A stretch of DNA of 34,923 nt, from positions 1 to 34,923 of the forward strand of contig DKES01000015.1 of NCBI GenBank assembly GCA_002452615.1, in the 5' to 3' direction. Position 1 is the first letter of the stretch, and the number at the start of each line of letters is the position of its first letter. Below the pieces are notes generated by a model. That model searched no databases. It saw nothing but the letters and a program-made list of their open reading frames with translations, and was not told where the DNA came from. The DNA comes from Patescibacteria group bacterium UBA6816. GTDB taxonomy: Bacteria; Patescibacteriota; Patescibacteriia; UBA2591; UBA6264. The translations under genes were made by a program, and so were the position numbers. Below are positions 7,724 through 15,401 of this stretch, in pieces.

Positions 7724-10700
7724 TTATTCTTCTTTAAATTCTCTCCTTTGTTTATACTCTTCTTGTTTTCCTTCATTCCATTGTTGAACTGGTCTTAAAT
7801 ATCCAACGATTCGAGAATAAACTTCAGTTTTTTCACCACACTGCGGACATTTAAAATGTTCCCCAGCTAAATAACCATGTTCTGAACAAATACTAAAAGT
7901 GGGCGTCAGTGTAAAATAAGGTAAACGGAAATTAGAAAAAACTTTTTTAATTATATTTTTAACCACTTCTGGCTCATAAATCATTTCTCCCAAAAAAGCA
8001 TGAAAACTAGTTCCACCTGTATACATGGTTTGTAAGTTATCTTGTTTTTTTAAGGCTAAAAATAAATCATCAGTATAATCAACTGGTAATTGAGTAGAAT
8101 TAGTATAATAAGGAATCTCTTTTCCCGCGGTAATAATCTGAGGATATTCTTCTTTATCTTTTCTCGCTAAACGATAACTGGTTCCTTCAGCTGGAGTCGC
8201 CTCTAAATTATAAATATTACCGGTTTCTTTTTGATAATTAACTAATCTTTTTCGCATAAAATCAAGAATTTTTTGAGCCAAAACCAATCCTTTTTCAGAA
8301 GTAATGTCTTCTTTAATAAAATTAAGTAGTGCCTCATTCATCCCTACTAATCCAATCGTGGAAAAATGATTAGACCAATAAGCTCCGCGCATTTTCTTAA
8401 TATCTGCCAAATAAAACTTAGAATAAGGATAAAGATCTTTTTCTGTAAAATCTTCTAAAGTTTTTCTTTTTATTTCTAAGCTCTCTTTAGCCAAATCCAT
8501 TACCCGGGCTAAGCGTTTAAAAAAGTCTGTTTCTGTTTTAGCTAAATAGCCAATCCGGGGTAAATTAATTGTTACTACCCCCACGCTTCCGGTTAAGGGC
8601 GCGGAGCCAAATAACCCCCCACCACGATGATGTAATTCTTTATTGTTAAGACGCAATCGGCAATTATGCGTTAAAATACCTGTTGTTCCCACAGTAAACG
8701 TCGGTTCACCTTTTTTAACCTCAAAACAATAAGCCGTTGTTTTAGTTATTGGTTTAATGGAATCAATTTTGACCCATAATTTATTATCACGCTTAAACCA
8801 AAAATCTCCATATTTTTTTCTATTTAATTGATAAAACAATACCGCATAATTAGGCTCTTTACTTAAACGACCTGAACGATTGTCTTTATATATGCTAGTA
8901 GTCGTCCCTAATGTGGCTGCTAACATATTCAGCGTTTCTACCATTTTACTAGAAGAAGTATAAATTCTGTTTCTATTACCACCATCCGTGGCATAATGCC
9001 CAGCTATAACTCCGTTCCTAAACTCAATACTAGTGTCAAATAATCTCGCCCGGTAATGTTTGTTTCTTCCTTTTTTGGCAACAAAATCTTTACACAAACC
9101 AACAGCCGCTCGCGAATGTACCTTTAGGGTAAATAACTTTGTATCTTTGTTGGTTTTTGTTGAACAATGAGCTCCAAAATACTCTTCAGCAATTTTTTGT
9201 AATTTTATTATAACCGACTTCTTTCTCTCATTTTCTAAAGAAAAAACAACAGTTGTTTCGCCATCTAAAGATCCATCTCCTGCATAGGCCCCGATAAAAT
9301 ATCCTAATTCTTTATTCCCCCTTTCTTCTTTTCCTGGATAAATTTTTAAAGAATAAGGAAGATACATCCCCCTTTTAAGTTCTTTTCCTTTCAGTGTTTT
9401 AATTGTTTTTGAACTATTACTTTCTATTACATAATTTAAATGTTTCGTGGTCATTTCAATTTTATGTCCATTGCTTAAAATAACTTTAATCATTTTTTGA
9501 TTAGGAAATTTATTAAATTTACCTTCAATAAATTTCCCGTCACTATAAATTTTATATATATCCTTGCTCTTCTTATTTCTAATCTTCCCTTCATAAATAT
9601 ATCTAATAGAGGAATATTCTAGCTGTCTCCCCCTACTAGATTCAATCAAAACTTTTTCTTTTCCACTAATCGGACACATACTTCTAATGTCTTCGGGGTC
9701 TAACTCAGAATTAATAAAATTAGAAAAATAATTAATACCATATTTAGCCGTGGCTTGCCACATTAATTTTAATTCAGGATTATCCCAATTAAAATTCTTA
9801 GTAATATTTATTGTGGGAATGGGAAAAGTAAAAACTCTTTGATTGGCATCTCCTTCCATAATCACTTCATAAAAAGCACGATTAAACATATCTACTTCTT
9901 TTTGAAAATCTCCGTAGGTTTCTTTTTGATTTTTTCCTCCAATAATCACAGGGATTTTTGCTAAATTTTTTGGGGGTTCTAAATCAAGAGTAACATTAGT
10001 AAAAGGAGTTTGAAAACCAACCCGGGTGGGCACATTACAATTAAACATAAACTCTTGCATGGCTTGTTTTACTTGTTGATAGGTTAATTTATCATAGCGA
10101 ATAAAAGGAGCTAAAAAAGTATCAAAAGAAGAAACCGCAATGGCTCCAGCCGCTTCTCCTTGAAGGGTATAAAAAAAGTTTACTAATTGCCCTAAAGCTG
10201 AACGCAAATGACTCGCTGGTCGAGAAGAAATTTTTCCTGATACTCCGGTAAACCCCTTAAGTAATAAATCTTGTAAATTCCACCCCACACAATAAACAGC
10301 TAAAATCCCTAAATCATGAATATGAAAATCACCGTTTTGAGTTGATTCTCTAACTTCTTGGGGATAAATTTTCTCTAACCAATATTTTTTAGTAACCGTA
10401 TTAGATATATAGTTATTTAAACCCTGTAAAGAATAGGTCATGTTAGCGTTTTCTTTAACTTCCCAGTCTATTTCTTTTAAATACTGGTCCACCATGCTAA
10501 TACTTTCCTGAGTAACTTTAATAGTTTCTCTAATTTTTCTTCTTTGTTCTCGATATAAAATATAAGCCCGGGCGATTTCCACTAAATCAGCTTGAATTAA
10601 AACTTCTTCAACTGTGTTTTGGATATCTTCGACACTGGGAATTTTACTTTTTCCGTCTGACTTTAAAAAACGCCTATTTAATATTTTAATAACTTGATTA

Positions 10701-10837
10701 GATAATTTTTGAGACAATTTTCCATCTTCTTCAGAAACAGCTGTGACAGCCTTATAAATGGCCTCAGTAATTTTTTCTTGTCTAAATTTAACTACCCGAC
10801 CATCTCTTTTTTTTATTTTAGTAATTTGTTGTTTCAT
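7724..10837 (-). CDS. nrdD: Anaerobic (class III) ribonucleoside-triphosphate reductase, intein-containing precursor
   Basis: 1037-aa precursor. The ATP-cone allosteric domain is at about 5-100 (ITKIKKRDGRVVKF...). The reductase barrel is interrupted by a 338-aa intein (residues 388-725). The C-terminus has the four-cysteine zinc site (CSEHGYLAGEHFKCPQCG) and the glycyl-radical loop RIVGYLRPVQQW (Gly1012 in the precursor). Removing the intein leaves 699 aa, normal for the family, with the joint RSM-CRLRLNNKELHHRGGG. It reduces NTPs to dNTPs without oxygen, so the organism makes DNA precursors anaerobically. It is followed by nrdG. No other RNR class is in the window. Confidence 0.97.
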   Translation of the reverse strand: MKQQITKIKKRDGRVVKFRQEKITEAIYKAVTAVSEEDGKLSQKLSNQVIKILNRRFLKSDGKSKIPSVEDIQNTVEEVLIQADLVEIARAYILYREQRRKIRETIKVTQESISMVDQYLKEIDWEVKENANMTYSLQGLNNYISNTVTKKYWLEKIYPQEVRESTQNGDFHIHDLGILAVYCVGWNLQDLLLKGFTGVSGKISSRPASHLRSALGQLVNFFYTLQGEAAGAIAVSSFDTFLAPFIRYDKLTYQQVKQAMQEFMFNCNVPTRVGFQTPFTNVTLDLEPPKNLAKIPVIIGGKNQKETYGDFQKEVDMFNRAFYEVIMEGDANQRVFTFPIPTINITKNFNWDNPELKLMWQATAKYGINYFSNFINSELDPEDIRSMCPISGKEKVLIESSRGRQLEYSSIRYIYEGKIRNKKSKDIYKIYSDGKFIEGKFNKFPNQKMIKVILSNGHKIEMTTKHLNYVIESNSSKTIKTLKGKELKRGMYLPYSLKIYPGKEERGNKELGYFIGAYAGDGSLDGETTVVFSLENERKKSVIIKLQKIAEEYFGAHCSTKTNKDTKLFTLKVHSRAAVGLCKDFVAKKGRNKHYRARLFDTSIEFRNGVIAGHYATDGGNRNRIYTSSSKMVETLNMLAATLGTTTSIYKDNRSGRLSKEPNYAVLFYQLNRKKYGDFWFKRDNKLWVKIDSIKPITKTTAYCFEVKKGEPTFTVGTTGILTHNCRLRLNNKELHHRGGGLFGSAPLTGSVGVVTINLPRIGYLAKTETDFFKRLARVMDLAKESLEIKRKTLEDFTEKDLYPYSKFYLADIKKMRGAYWSNHFSTIGLVGMNEALLNFIKEDITSEKGLVLAQKILDFMRKRLVNYQKETGNIYNLEATPAEGTSYRLARKDKEEYPQIITAGKEIPYYTNSTQLPVDYTDDLFLALKKQDNLQTMYTGGTSFHAFLGEMIYEPEVVKNIIKKVFSNFRLPYFTLTPTFSICSEHGYLAGEHFKCPQCGEKTEVYSRIVGYLRPVQQWNEGKQEEYKQRREFKEE
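8663..9676 (-). mobile_element. Intein in NrdD with LAGLIDADG-type homing endonuclease
   Basis: 338 residues in frame. N-terminal splice residue Cys388 (CPISGKEKVLIESSRG), block B TTKHLNY, and C-terminal block GEPTFTVGTTGILTHN ending His-Asn, with Cys as the +1 extein residue. The two endonuclease motifs are LGYFIGAYAGDGSL and RNGVIAGHYATDGGN, so both the splicing and homing parts look intact. It sits in a conserved Cys-containing stretch before the GGGLFG region, the kind of active-site position inteins favour. All residues needed for standard class 1 splicing are present. Confidence 0.95.
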
Positions 10838-10893
10838 AAAAAATCTTCTTAATTCTAATAAAAAATCCCCCTAAAAAAATAAATGTAATTATT

Positions 10894-11406
10894 TTAAATT
10901 AATGATTGAATCTTTTCTAAGGCTTCGGGTAAAAGAGGGGCAAAAAATTGACCTAAATTAATCAAGGGCATCGCGATTCCTGATTGAGATAATAAATCAA
11001 CCCAATTACCCCCTAAAGGAAATTTGGTGGAAAAATATAAGATTAAGCCAAGAATTAAGCCTCCCTCAATTAAGCCTAAAAATCCTCCTGCTAATCGATT
11101 AATTGTTTTTAAAAAGGGAATAAAACTTAAAAGGTCAAAAACTTTATCTAAAATTTTAATTAAAAGATTAACTAAAAAACGGGCTAAGAAAAAGACTAAA
11201 ATAAATCCTATTAAACGAGCTAAATTTAAATTATCTCCCAACCAGGGTAAAATTCCTAAAGCCACGGTTTCATACCAACGACTGGCAATAAAAACAGCTA
11301 AAAATATACCAATAATTCCACCTAAACTACGGATTAATCCGTGCCAAAATCCGAACCAAACAAAGCCCATTAAAATTAAGCATAAAATTAAATCAAAAAA
11401 GCTCAT
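10894..11406 (-). CDS. CvpA-family membrane protein
   Basis: 170 aa with four predicted helices. The N-terminal stretch SFFDLILCLILMGFVWFGFWHGLIRSLGGIIG is the typical CvpA opening (D.......F...G...G....). CvpA proteins are widespread inner-membrane proteins linked to colicin V production and to envelope stress, but the molecular role is unsettled. It begins 4 nt after the stop of rsmI and is probably translated from the same transcript. Assignment is by hydrophobic pattern and N-terminal motif. Confidence 0.8.
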   Translation of the reverse strand: MSFFDLILCLILMGFVWFGFWHGLIRSLGGIIGIFLAVFIASRWYETVALGILPWLGDNLNLARLIGFILVFFLARFLVNLLIKILDKVFDLLSFIPFLKTINRLAGGFLGLIEGGLILGLILYFSTKFPLGGNWVDLLSQSGIAMPLINLGQFFAPLLPEALEKIQSLI

Positions 11407-11410
11407 AATT

Positions 11411-12109
11411 TTAAATTAAATATTTTTTAGTGGAATTAACCACAATAACAAATTCTCCTTTAAGGGAATGTTGTTGAATCATGTCTTGAACTTCTTTAAT
11501 AGTTCCTCGATAAATTGTTTCAAACTTCTTAGTTAATTCTCTTCCCACTAAAATACGGGGATTTTTTAATTTAAAAAAATTATTCAACTCTGTCAAGGTT
11601 TTTAAAATTCGGTGAGGAGATTCAAAAAAAACAACTGGATATTCTGATTCACTAATTTGTTTTAAAAACTTTTTTCGTTTCTTTTTTAAGGGCAAAAAAC
11701 CTAAAAAAACAAATCGGTCAACGGGAAAATCACTGATGCTTAAAATAGCACTTAAAGCCGAGGGGCCGGGCAAAGGAATAATTTCTAAAGAATTATATTC
11801 TTTTAATAAATAATTAATTAATTTATGGCCGGGGTCTGAAATTCCAGGTGTTCCGGCATCAGAAACCAAAGCTAAATTTTTTCCCTGGCTAATTAAATGA
11901 GAAATTTCTTTTAATTTTTTTATTTTTGAATGCTGGTGATAACTGATTAAAGGAGAATTAATTTGCCAAGCCTGACATAATTTTCTTGTTTGTCGCGTAT
12001 CTTCGCAAAGAATAACCTCAACTTCTTTTAATTTTTCTTGAGCACGAAAAGTAATATCTTTTAAATTACCAATTGGAGTAGCAATGACGTATAATTTTCC
12101 CAAACTCAT
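11411..12109 (-). CDS. rsmI: 16S rRNA (cytidine-1402-2'-O)-methyltransferase
   Basis: 232 aa, SAM-dependent tetrapyrrole-methylase fold. Recognisable family blocks are GKLYVIATPIGNLKDITFRA at the N-terminus, CEDTRQTRKL, LVSDAGTPGISDPG and PLPGPSALSAILSISDFPVDRF. It 2'-O-methylates C1402 in the decoding centre of 16S rRNA. Length is slightly short (about 280 in many bacteria) because the C-terminal extension is reduced. It lies between a membrane-anchored protein and the CvpA-like gene, with gaps of 4-6 nt. Confidence 0.95.
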   Translation of the reverse strand: MSLGKLYVIATPIGNLKDITFRAQEKLKEVEVILCEDTRQTRKLCQAWQINSPLISYHQHSKIKKLKEISHLISQGKNLALVSDAGTPGISDPGHKLINYLLKEYNSLEIIPLPGPSALSAILSISDFPVDRFVFLGFLPLKKKRKKFLKQISESEYPVVFFESPHRILKTLTELNNFFKLKNPRILVGRELTKKFETIYRGTIKEVQDMIQQHSLKGEFVIVVNSTKKYLI

Positions 12110-12115
12110 GAAAAT

Positions 12116-13453
12116 TTATTTTACGGGTAAGAAAAAGGGTGGCTCGCCCTTTTTGCTCCCTGTTTTTTTTATTAAAGGCGCTCGGCCACTGCCCATTACT
12201 GGAAAATGATAAAGAGTAGCTAATTCTTCTATATTAAGAATATTTTTTTTCTGATATTTTTTAATATTAATCGTTAAAAAATCAGCAGTTTTTTTTATAA
12301 TTCTTTTTAATCCTTTTGGTTTTGTTTCCCAATAACAAGCTCTTCGGCGATAGGCTTCTAAAATTGCCTCTTTTGAACCCGCAGTTTTATAGGGATGTTT
12401 AGCTGAACTAAAAACTTTTTTTTCCGGACTTAAACCATTTAAATCTAAAGTATTAACTGTATTAAAAGAACTAATAATTCCAGTAATTCCTCTTTCTTTA
12501 GAAAAAACATCTTTTTCGGCTAAATAAATTAAACGGATTTTAGTGGCAAAAGCAATTTTAGAAATTTTATTTTGAATAGCTTCGGCTAATTTTTTATCCC
12601 CAAACGAAATGGTTTTTTCTGCTTTGGTTTCTCCTTCTGAAACCGAAGGAATTAAAAACCCTAAACCTAAAACAATAATATCAACAATAGTTTCTAAAAA
12701 CTTTATGGGGAAATAAATCAACTTATTTAAAAAACTTTTACTTTCTCCGGTTTTTTCTCCGGTAATTTTTTTAATTAATTCTTCACCTTGTTTTTTTAAT
12801 TCCGACCCACTCGGCTCAATAATAAATTGAATCCAAACTTGTTCTTCTGGATGAAGTTTACCTAAAATCTCTAAAAAACCAGTCATGGGGTCTTTTAATT
12901 CTTTACTTAAAGAATGTTCAAAGGAAGGATAAGTTCTAATCGGATAAGGATTTTTATTATAAAGCCCTAAATCTGCTCCCCAAAGGTCATATTTTTCATC
13001 GGGAAATTCTAAAGGAGCTAGCTGAGTATAATCCTCGGATTCAAAAATCTCTACTCCTGGATAAATAGAGTATAAAGAGGCCTCAACTAAATCACGGTAT
13101 TCAACTGGAGTATAAATAAGAAAACTAATCTGTCCATTTTGACTAATTATTTCTAAAGAAACATCTAATTGTTCTACCCCCTTAATATTTTTTTGCCACC
13201 AGCTCGGGCTAATCTTAATCCCGGCTAAATGAGCAAAAAATCTCTCTATTGCTTCTGGTCCTTGTTCATTGTCTCGGGGAACATTAACCGAAAGTAAAAT
13301 ATAATTTTGTTTTTCCCGATATTTTTTTCGGGCGGAAATTTTCCATTGACGCCAAATAATTCTTAAAATCAACCAAAAAATAATTAGCACCACCGCCCAA
13401 ATAAAAATTAAGCGAAAATAAAATATAAAATTTAAGTCAAATATATTATCCAT
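12116..13453 (-). CDS. Membrane-anchored protein of unknown function
   Basis: 445 aa. One strong N-terminal helix (about 8-32) is followed by a basic segment and a large soluble domain. It contains YILLSVNVPRDNEQGPEAIERFFAHLAG and VEASLYSIYPGVEIFESEDYT. I recognise this domain only as one common in CPR genomes, often near conjugation or type IV secretion-type ATPases; no such ATPase is visible here and no enzyme motif is evident. A hydrophobic patch at about 255-270 may be a second membrane contact. It directly precedes rsmI (6-nt gap). Function is not assigned. Confidence 0.7.
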   Translation of the reverse strand: MDNIFDLNFIFYFRLIFIWAVVLIIFWLILRIIWRQWKISARKKYREKQNYILLSVNVPRDNEQGPEAIERFFAHLAGIKISPSWWQKNIKGVEQLDVSLEIISQNGQISFLIYTPVEYRDLVEASLYSIYPGVEIFESEDYTQLAPLEFPDEKYDLWGADLGLYNKNPYPIRTYPSFEHSLSKELKDPMTGFLEILGKLHPEEQVWIQFIIEPSGSELKKQGEELIKKITGEKTGESKSFLNKLIYFPIKFLETIVDIIVLGLGFLIPSVSEGETKAEKTISFGDKKLAEAIQNKISKIAFATKIRLIYLAEKDVFSKERGITGIISSFNTVNTLDLNGLSPEKKVFSSAKHPYKTAGSKEAILEAYRRRACYWETKPKGLKRIIKKTADFLTINIKKYQKKNILNIEELATLYHFPVMGSGRAPLIKKTGSKKGEPPFFLPVK

Positions 13454-13495
13454 CTTTTAATATTTTAACATTTTTAAAACAACTCACAAGTATTT

Positions 13496-14638
13496 TTAAA
13501 CCCCTTCTTCTTTTAACTCCAAAAAAAGTTTTTTTTGTTTTCTAGTTAAATGAGAGGGAATCTCAATCTTAATTTCCACAATTTGATCTCCGCGTCCAGA
13601 ATTTTTAGTAAAAAAATTTGAGGAATCAGATAAAAAGGGGACTCCTTTACCCTTTAATTTAAACTTTTGTCCATCCTTGGTCCCAGCTGGAATTTTTAAA
13701 TCTACTTGACCATCAATTGTTTTTATTTCCACTTTCTCTCCTAAAACTGCTTGGGAAATTGAAATTTCTTTTTCAGTAAAAAGGTTAGTCCCTTTTCTTT
13801 TAAAATGAGGGTCTGGATTAATATCTATTTCCACATATAAGTCTCCAGTTGTTTCTCCTGATAAACCAGCTTCTCCTTGTCCTCTTAATCGAATTGTTTC
13901 TCCTTGGTCAATCCCGGCAGGAATTTTAATAGTAAGAGGAGCTACTTTTTTTACCCGGCCCTGACCTTGGCAAACAGAACATTTTTTTTCTGAAACTTGA
14001 CCTTGTCCTTGACAATCAGGACAAATTGAAGCTGATTGCCAACTGCCTAAAATTGTATTATGGGTTTGAATAACTTGACCTTGTCCTTGACAAGTCGGAC
14101 AAACTTTAAATTTAGAACCAGGTTCTGATCCTTGTCCTTGACAATGTTCGCAAACTAAATAACGATTTAAAGAAATTTCTTTTTCTGTTCCAAAAATAGC
14201 TTCTTTAAAAGAAATATTTAAGTCTATTTTAATGTCTCTTCCCATAGTCTGTTTTTGCCTTTGTTTTTGTCCGCGGCCAAAACCAGAAAAAGCACTAAAA
14301 ATATCTCCTAAATCACCAAAATCAAAATCCTCATACTCTACTCGAGAGCCCTTACCTTTCATTGCCTCGGCCCAACTAGCCCAATCACGAAAACCTTCAA
14401 AGCCATTAAAACCACCTTGAGACTGAGCTCTTTCAAAAGCTGGTCCGTATTGGTCATACATTCTCCTTTTTTCTGCATCAGAAAGCGTTTGATAAGCCTC
14501 ATTAACTTCTTTGAATTTTTGAGTATCTCCCCCTTTTCTATCTGGGTGATGTTTTTGAGCCAAACGGCGATAAGCTTTTTTTATTTCTTCTGGAGAAGCA
14601 TCTTTACTTACTCCTAGTATTTCATAATAATCTGACAT
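13496..14638 (-). CDS. dnaJ: Chaperone protein DnaJ
   Basis: 380 aa. The J domain is at 1-65 with His-Pro-Asp at 31-33. A G/F-rich region follows, then the zinc-binding cysteine-rich domain with four CxxCxGxG modules (CEHCQGQG, CPTCQGQG, CPDCQGQG, CSVCQGQG), then the C-terminal substrate-binding domains. It stimulates DnaK ATPase and delivers unfolded proteins. It is not beside dnaK or grpE here. Its promoter lies so close to the ATG that the mRNA may be leaderless (see the promoter entry). Confidence 0.98.
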   Translation of the reverse strand: MSDYYEILGVSKDASPEEIKKAYRRLAQKHHPDRKGGDTQKFKEVNEAYQTLSDAEKRRMYDQYGPAFERAQSQGGFNGFEGFRDWASWAEAMKGKGSRVEYEDFDFGDLGDIFSAFSGFGRGQKQRQKQTMGRDIKIDLNISFKEAIFGTEKEISLNRYLVCEHCQGQGSEPGSKFKVCPTCQGQGQVIQTHNTILGSWQSASICPDCQGQGQVSEKKCSVCQGQGRVKKVAPLTIKIPAGIDQGETIRLRGQGEAGLSGETTGDLYVEIDINPDPHFKRKGTNLFTEKEISISQAVLGEKVEIKTIDGQVDLKIPAGTKDGQKFKLKGKGVPFLSDSSNFFTKNSGRGDQIVEIKIEIPSHLTRKQKKLFLELKEEGV

Positions 14639-14645
14639 ATAAAAT

Positions 14646-14674
14646 ATTATATCAATTTTTATTAAATAAGTAAA
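14646..14674 (-). promoter_or_regulatory. Candidate promoter of dnaJ, close to the start codon
   Basis: Minus strand TTTACT (14669-14674), a 17-nt spacer, then a perfect TATAAT (14646-14651). Only seven bases separate the -10 box from the ATG at 14636-14638, so a start at the usual distance would give an mRNA with almost no leader. No Shine-Dalgarno is present. No CIRCE-like inverted repeat is seen. Confidence 0.55.
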
Positions 14675-14738
14675 CCGGGTAAATTTTGCTCTTGATAACT
14701 TATTTCTCTATAAATTTTGTAAAAAAATAATAAAAAAA

Positions 14739-14812
14739 CGGGTTCGGCACGACTCGAACGTGCAACCTTCACTTTTGGAGAGTGCTGCTCTACCAAATTG
14801 AGCTACGAACCC
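14739..14812 (-). tRNA. tRNA-Trp(CCA)
   Basis: Complete cloverleaf on the minus strand. Acceptor GGGTTCG/CGAACCC, D-stem GCTC/GAGC, anticodon loop CTCCAAA (anticodon CCA), T-arm GCACG-TTCGAGT-CGTGC, discriminator G. CCA is not encoded. One G-A mismatch sits at the base of the anticodon stem. It is followed by T-runs (GTTTTTTTATTATTTTTTT) that may end transcription. It follows rpmG in the cluster. Confidence 0.96.
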
Positions 14813-14848
14813 AATTTACTATCAAAATATTAATACTTTTGATAAAAA

Positions 14849-15007
14849 TTATTTTGTTTCTTTGTGAAGAGTATGTTTTCTACACCACGGACAATATTTG
14901 TTTAATTCTAATCTCTCTTTAATCTTTTTTTTGTTTTTTTGACTATAATAATTTAAACGATGGCAGGCAGTGCATTCTAATTTAATTAATTTATCTTTTT
15001 TGGGCAT
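14849..15007 (-). CDS. rpmG: 50S ribosomal protein L33
   Basis: A 52-aa ORF below the usual length cut-off. It starts at the ATG at 15005-15007 with MPKKDKLIKLECTACHRLNY and ends ...CPWCRKHTLHKETK. The two CxxC pairs (CTAC, CPWC) mark the zinc-binding form of L33, and the RLELNKYCPWC segment is characteristic. Its place between tRNA-Thr and tRNA-Trp matches the common bacterial tRNA/rpmG neighbourhood (usually followed by secE-nusG, which is absent here). Confidence 0.95.
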   Translation of the reverse strand: MPKKDKLIKLECTACHRLNYYSQKNKKKIKERLELNKYCPWCRKHTLHKETK

Positions 15008-15067
15008 ATTATTTATATTATCATTTTTATTAATTAGCCAGGGAGAGGATTCGAACCCCCGACTTTA

Positions 15068-15160
15068 CCCCGTTAAAGCTGGAGGTGAGATTCGAACTCA
15101 CGACCTACGGTTTACAAAACCGTTGCTCTGGCCAACTGAGCTACTCCAGCTTTAACGGGG
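15068..15160. repeat. 17-bp inverted repeat enclosing tRNA-Thr(TGT)
   Basis: The 17-bp left arm (15068-15084, beginning CCCCGTTAAAGC) is perfectly complementary to the right arm (15144-15160, ending GCTTTAACGGGG). Seven base pairs are the tRNA acceptor stem and ten are extra. The repeats mark the ends of the segment interrupting the outer tRNA. The extra 10 bp are not part of any known tRNA and probably belong to the inserted element. Confidence 0.85.
15077..15150 (-). tRNA. tRNA-Thr(TGT), nested inside a broken tRNA
   Basis: Complete cloverleaf. Acceptor GCTGGAG/CTCCAGC, D-arm GCTC..GAGC, anticodon arm ACGGT-TTTGTAA-ACCGT (anticodon TGT), variable AGGTC, T-arm GTGAG-TTCGAAT-CTCAC, discriminator T. 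The acceptor stem is directly extended by a further 10 bp: CCCCGTTAAA (15068-15077) pairs with TTTAACGGGG (15151-15160). The precursor can therefore form a 17-bp stem. The discriminator base falls inside the extension. It is probably the functional UGU-reading tRNA-Thr of the cell. Confidence 0.94.
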
Positions 15161-15199
15161 CAAGCAAAACCGTTGCTCTGCCAACTGAGCTACCCTGGC

Positions 15200-15294
15200 A
15201 CTACTTCGCTAAAGCTTTGTAAGCACGAAATTGTTCTTAATGTTATTTTAATTATAAATATATTTGCCATTCCGAAGCCTTTGGCGAAGGGTGG
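15200..15294. mobile_element. Short non-coding element with imperfect inverted ends and 10-bp target duplication
   Basis: 95 bp flanked on both sides by CTACCCTGGC (15190-15199 and 15295-15304), which is the 5' end of the broken tRNA. The plus-strand left end, ACTACTTCGCTAAAGCTT, resembles the reverse complement of the right end, CCACCCTTCGCCAAAGGCTT. The middle is very AT-rich with no ORF. It appears to have inserted after tRNA position 10, copying the 5' end of the tRNA. Confidence 0.65.
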
Positions 15295-15303
15295 CTACCC
15301 TGG

Positions 15304-15380
15304 CCCCTCATATGGAAATTATTTATTTTTTAATTAGACCTAAAAATAAAAAGTAATCTTTATAACATCCATGTGAGGGG
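15304..15380. mobile_element. MITE-like 77-bp element, copy 1
   Basis: Terminal inverted repeats CCCCTCATATGG ... CCATGTGAGGGG (one mismatch) around an AT-rich core. Flanked by CTACCCTGG (15295-15303 and 15381-15389), a third copy of the tRNA 5' end, so it inserted into the duplicate left by the neighbouring 95-bp element. It differs from copy 2 at only three positions near the right end. No coding capacity. Confidence 0.8.
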
Positions 15381-15401
15381 CTACCCTGGCCCCTGGTAAA
15401 A

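Larger units (their letters stand above)
15036..15199 (-). pseudogene. Broken tRNA (probably tRNA-Thr) split by a nested tRNA
   Basis: The 5' half (15161-15199, minus) has acceptor GCCAGGG, TA, D-arm GCTC..GAGC and AACGGTTTTG of an anticodon arm. The 3' half (15036-15067) has a T-arm GGGGG-TTCGAAT-CCTCT and acceptor CCCTGGC. The two acceptor strands pair perfectly over 7 bp, so these are two halves of one former gene. The anticodon loop and 3' anticodon stem are lost. In their place sit 10-bp inverted repeats enclosing a complete tRNA-Thr(TGT). The 5' half matches that inner tRNA through the D and anticodon arms, which suggests the outer gene was also tRNA-Thr. Joining the halves does not give a paired anticodon stem, so a functional spliced product looks unlikely. 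Confidence 0.75.

Noticed and set aside
15036..15199. Group I or archaeal-type intron in the outer tRNA
   Set aside because: The interrupting segment is only about 93 bp of tRNA plus inverted repeats; no group I core or bulge-helix-bulge splice motif, and joined halves do not form an anticodon stem.
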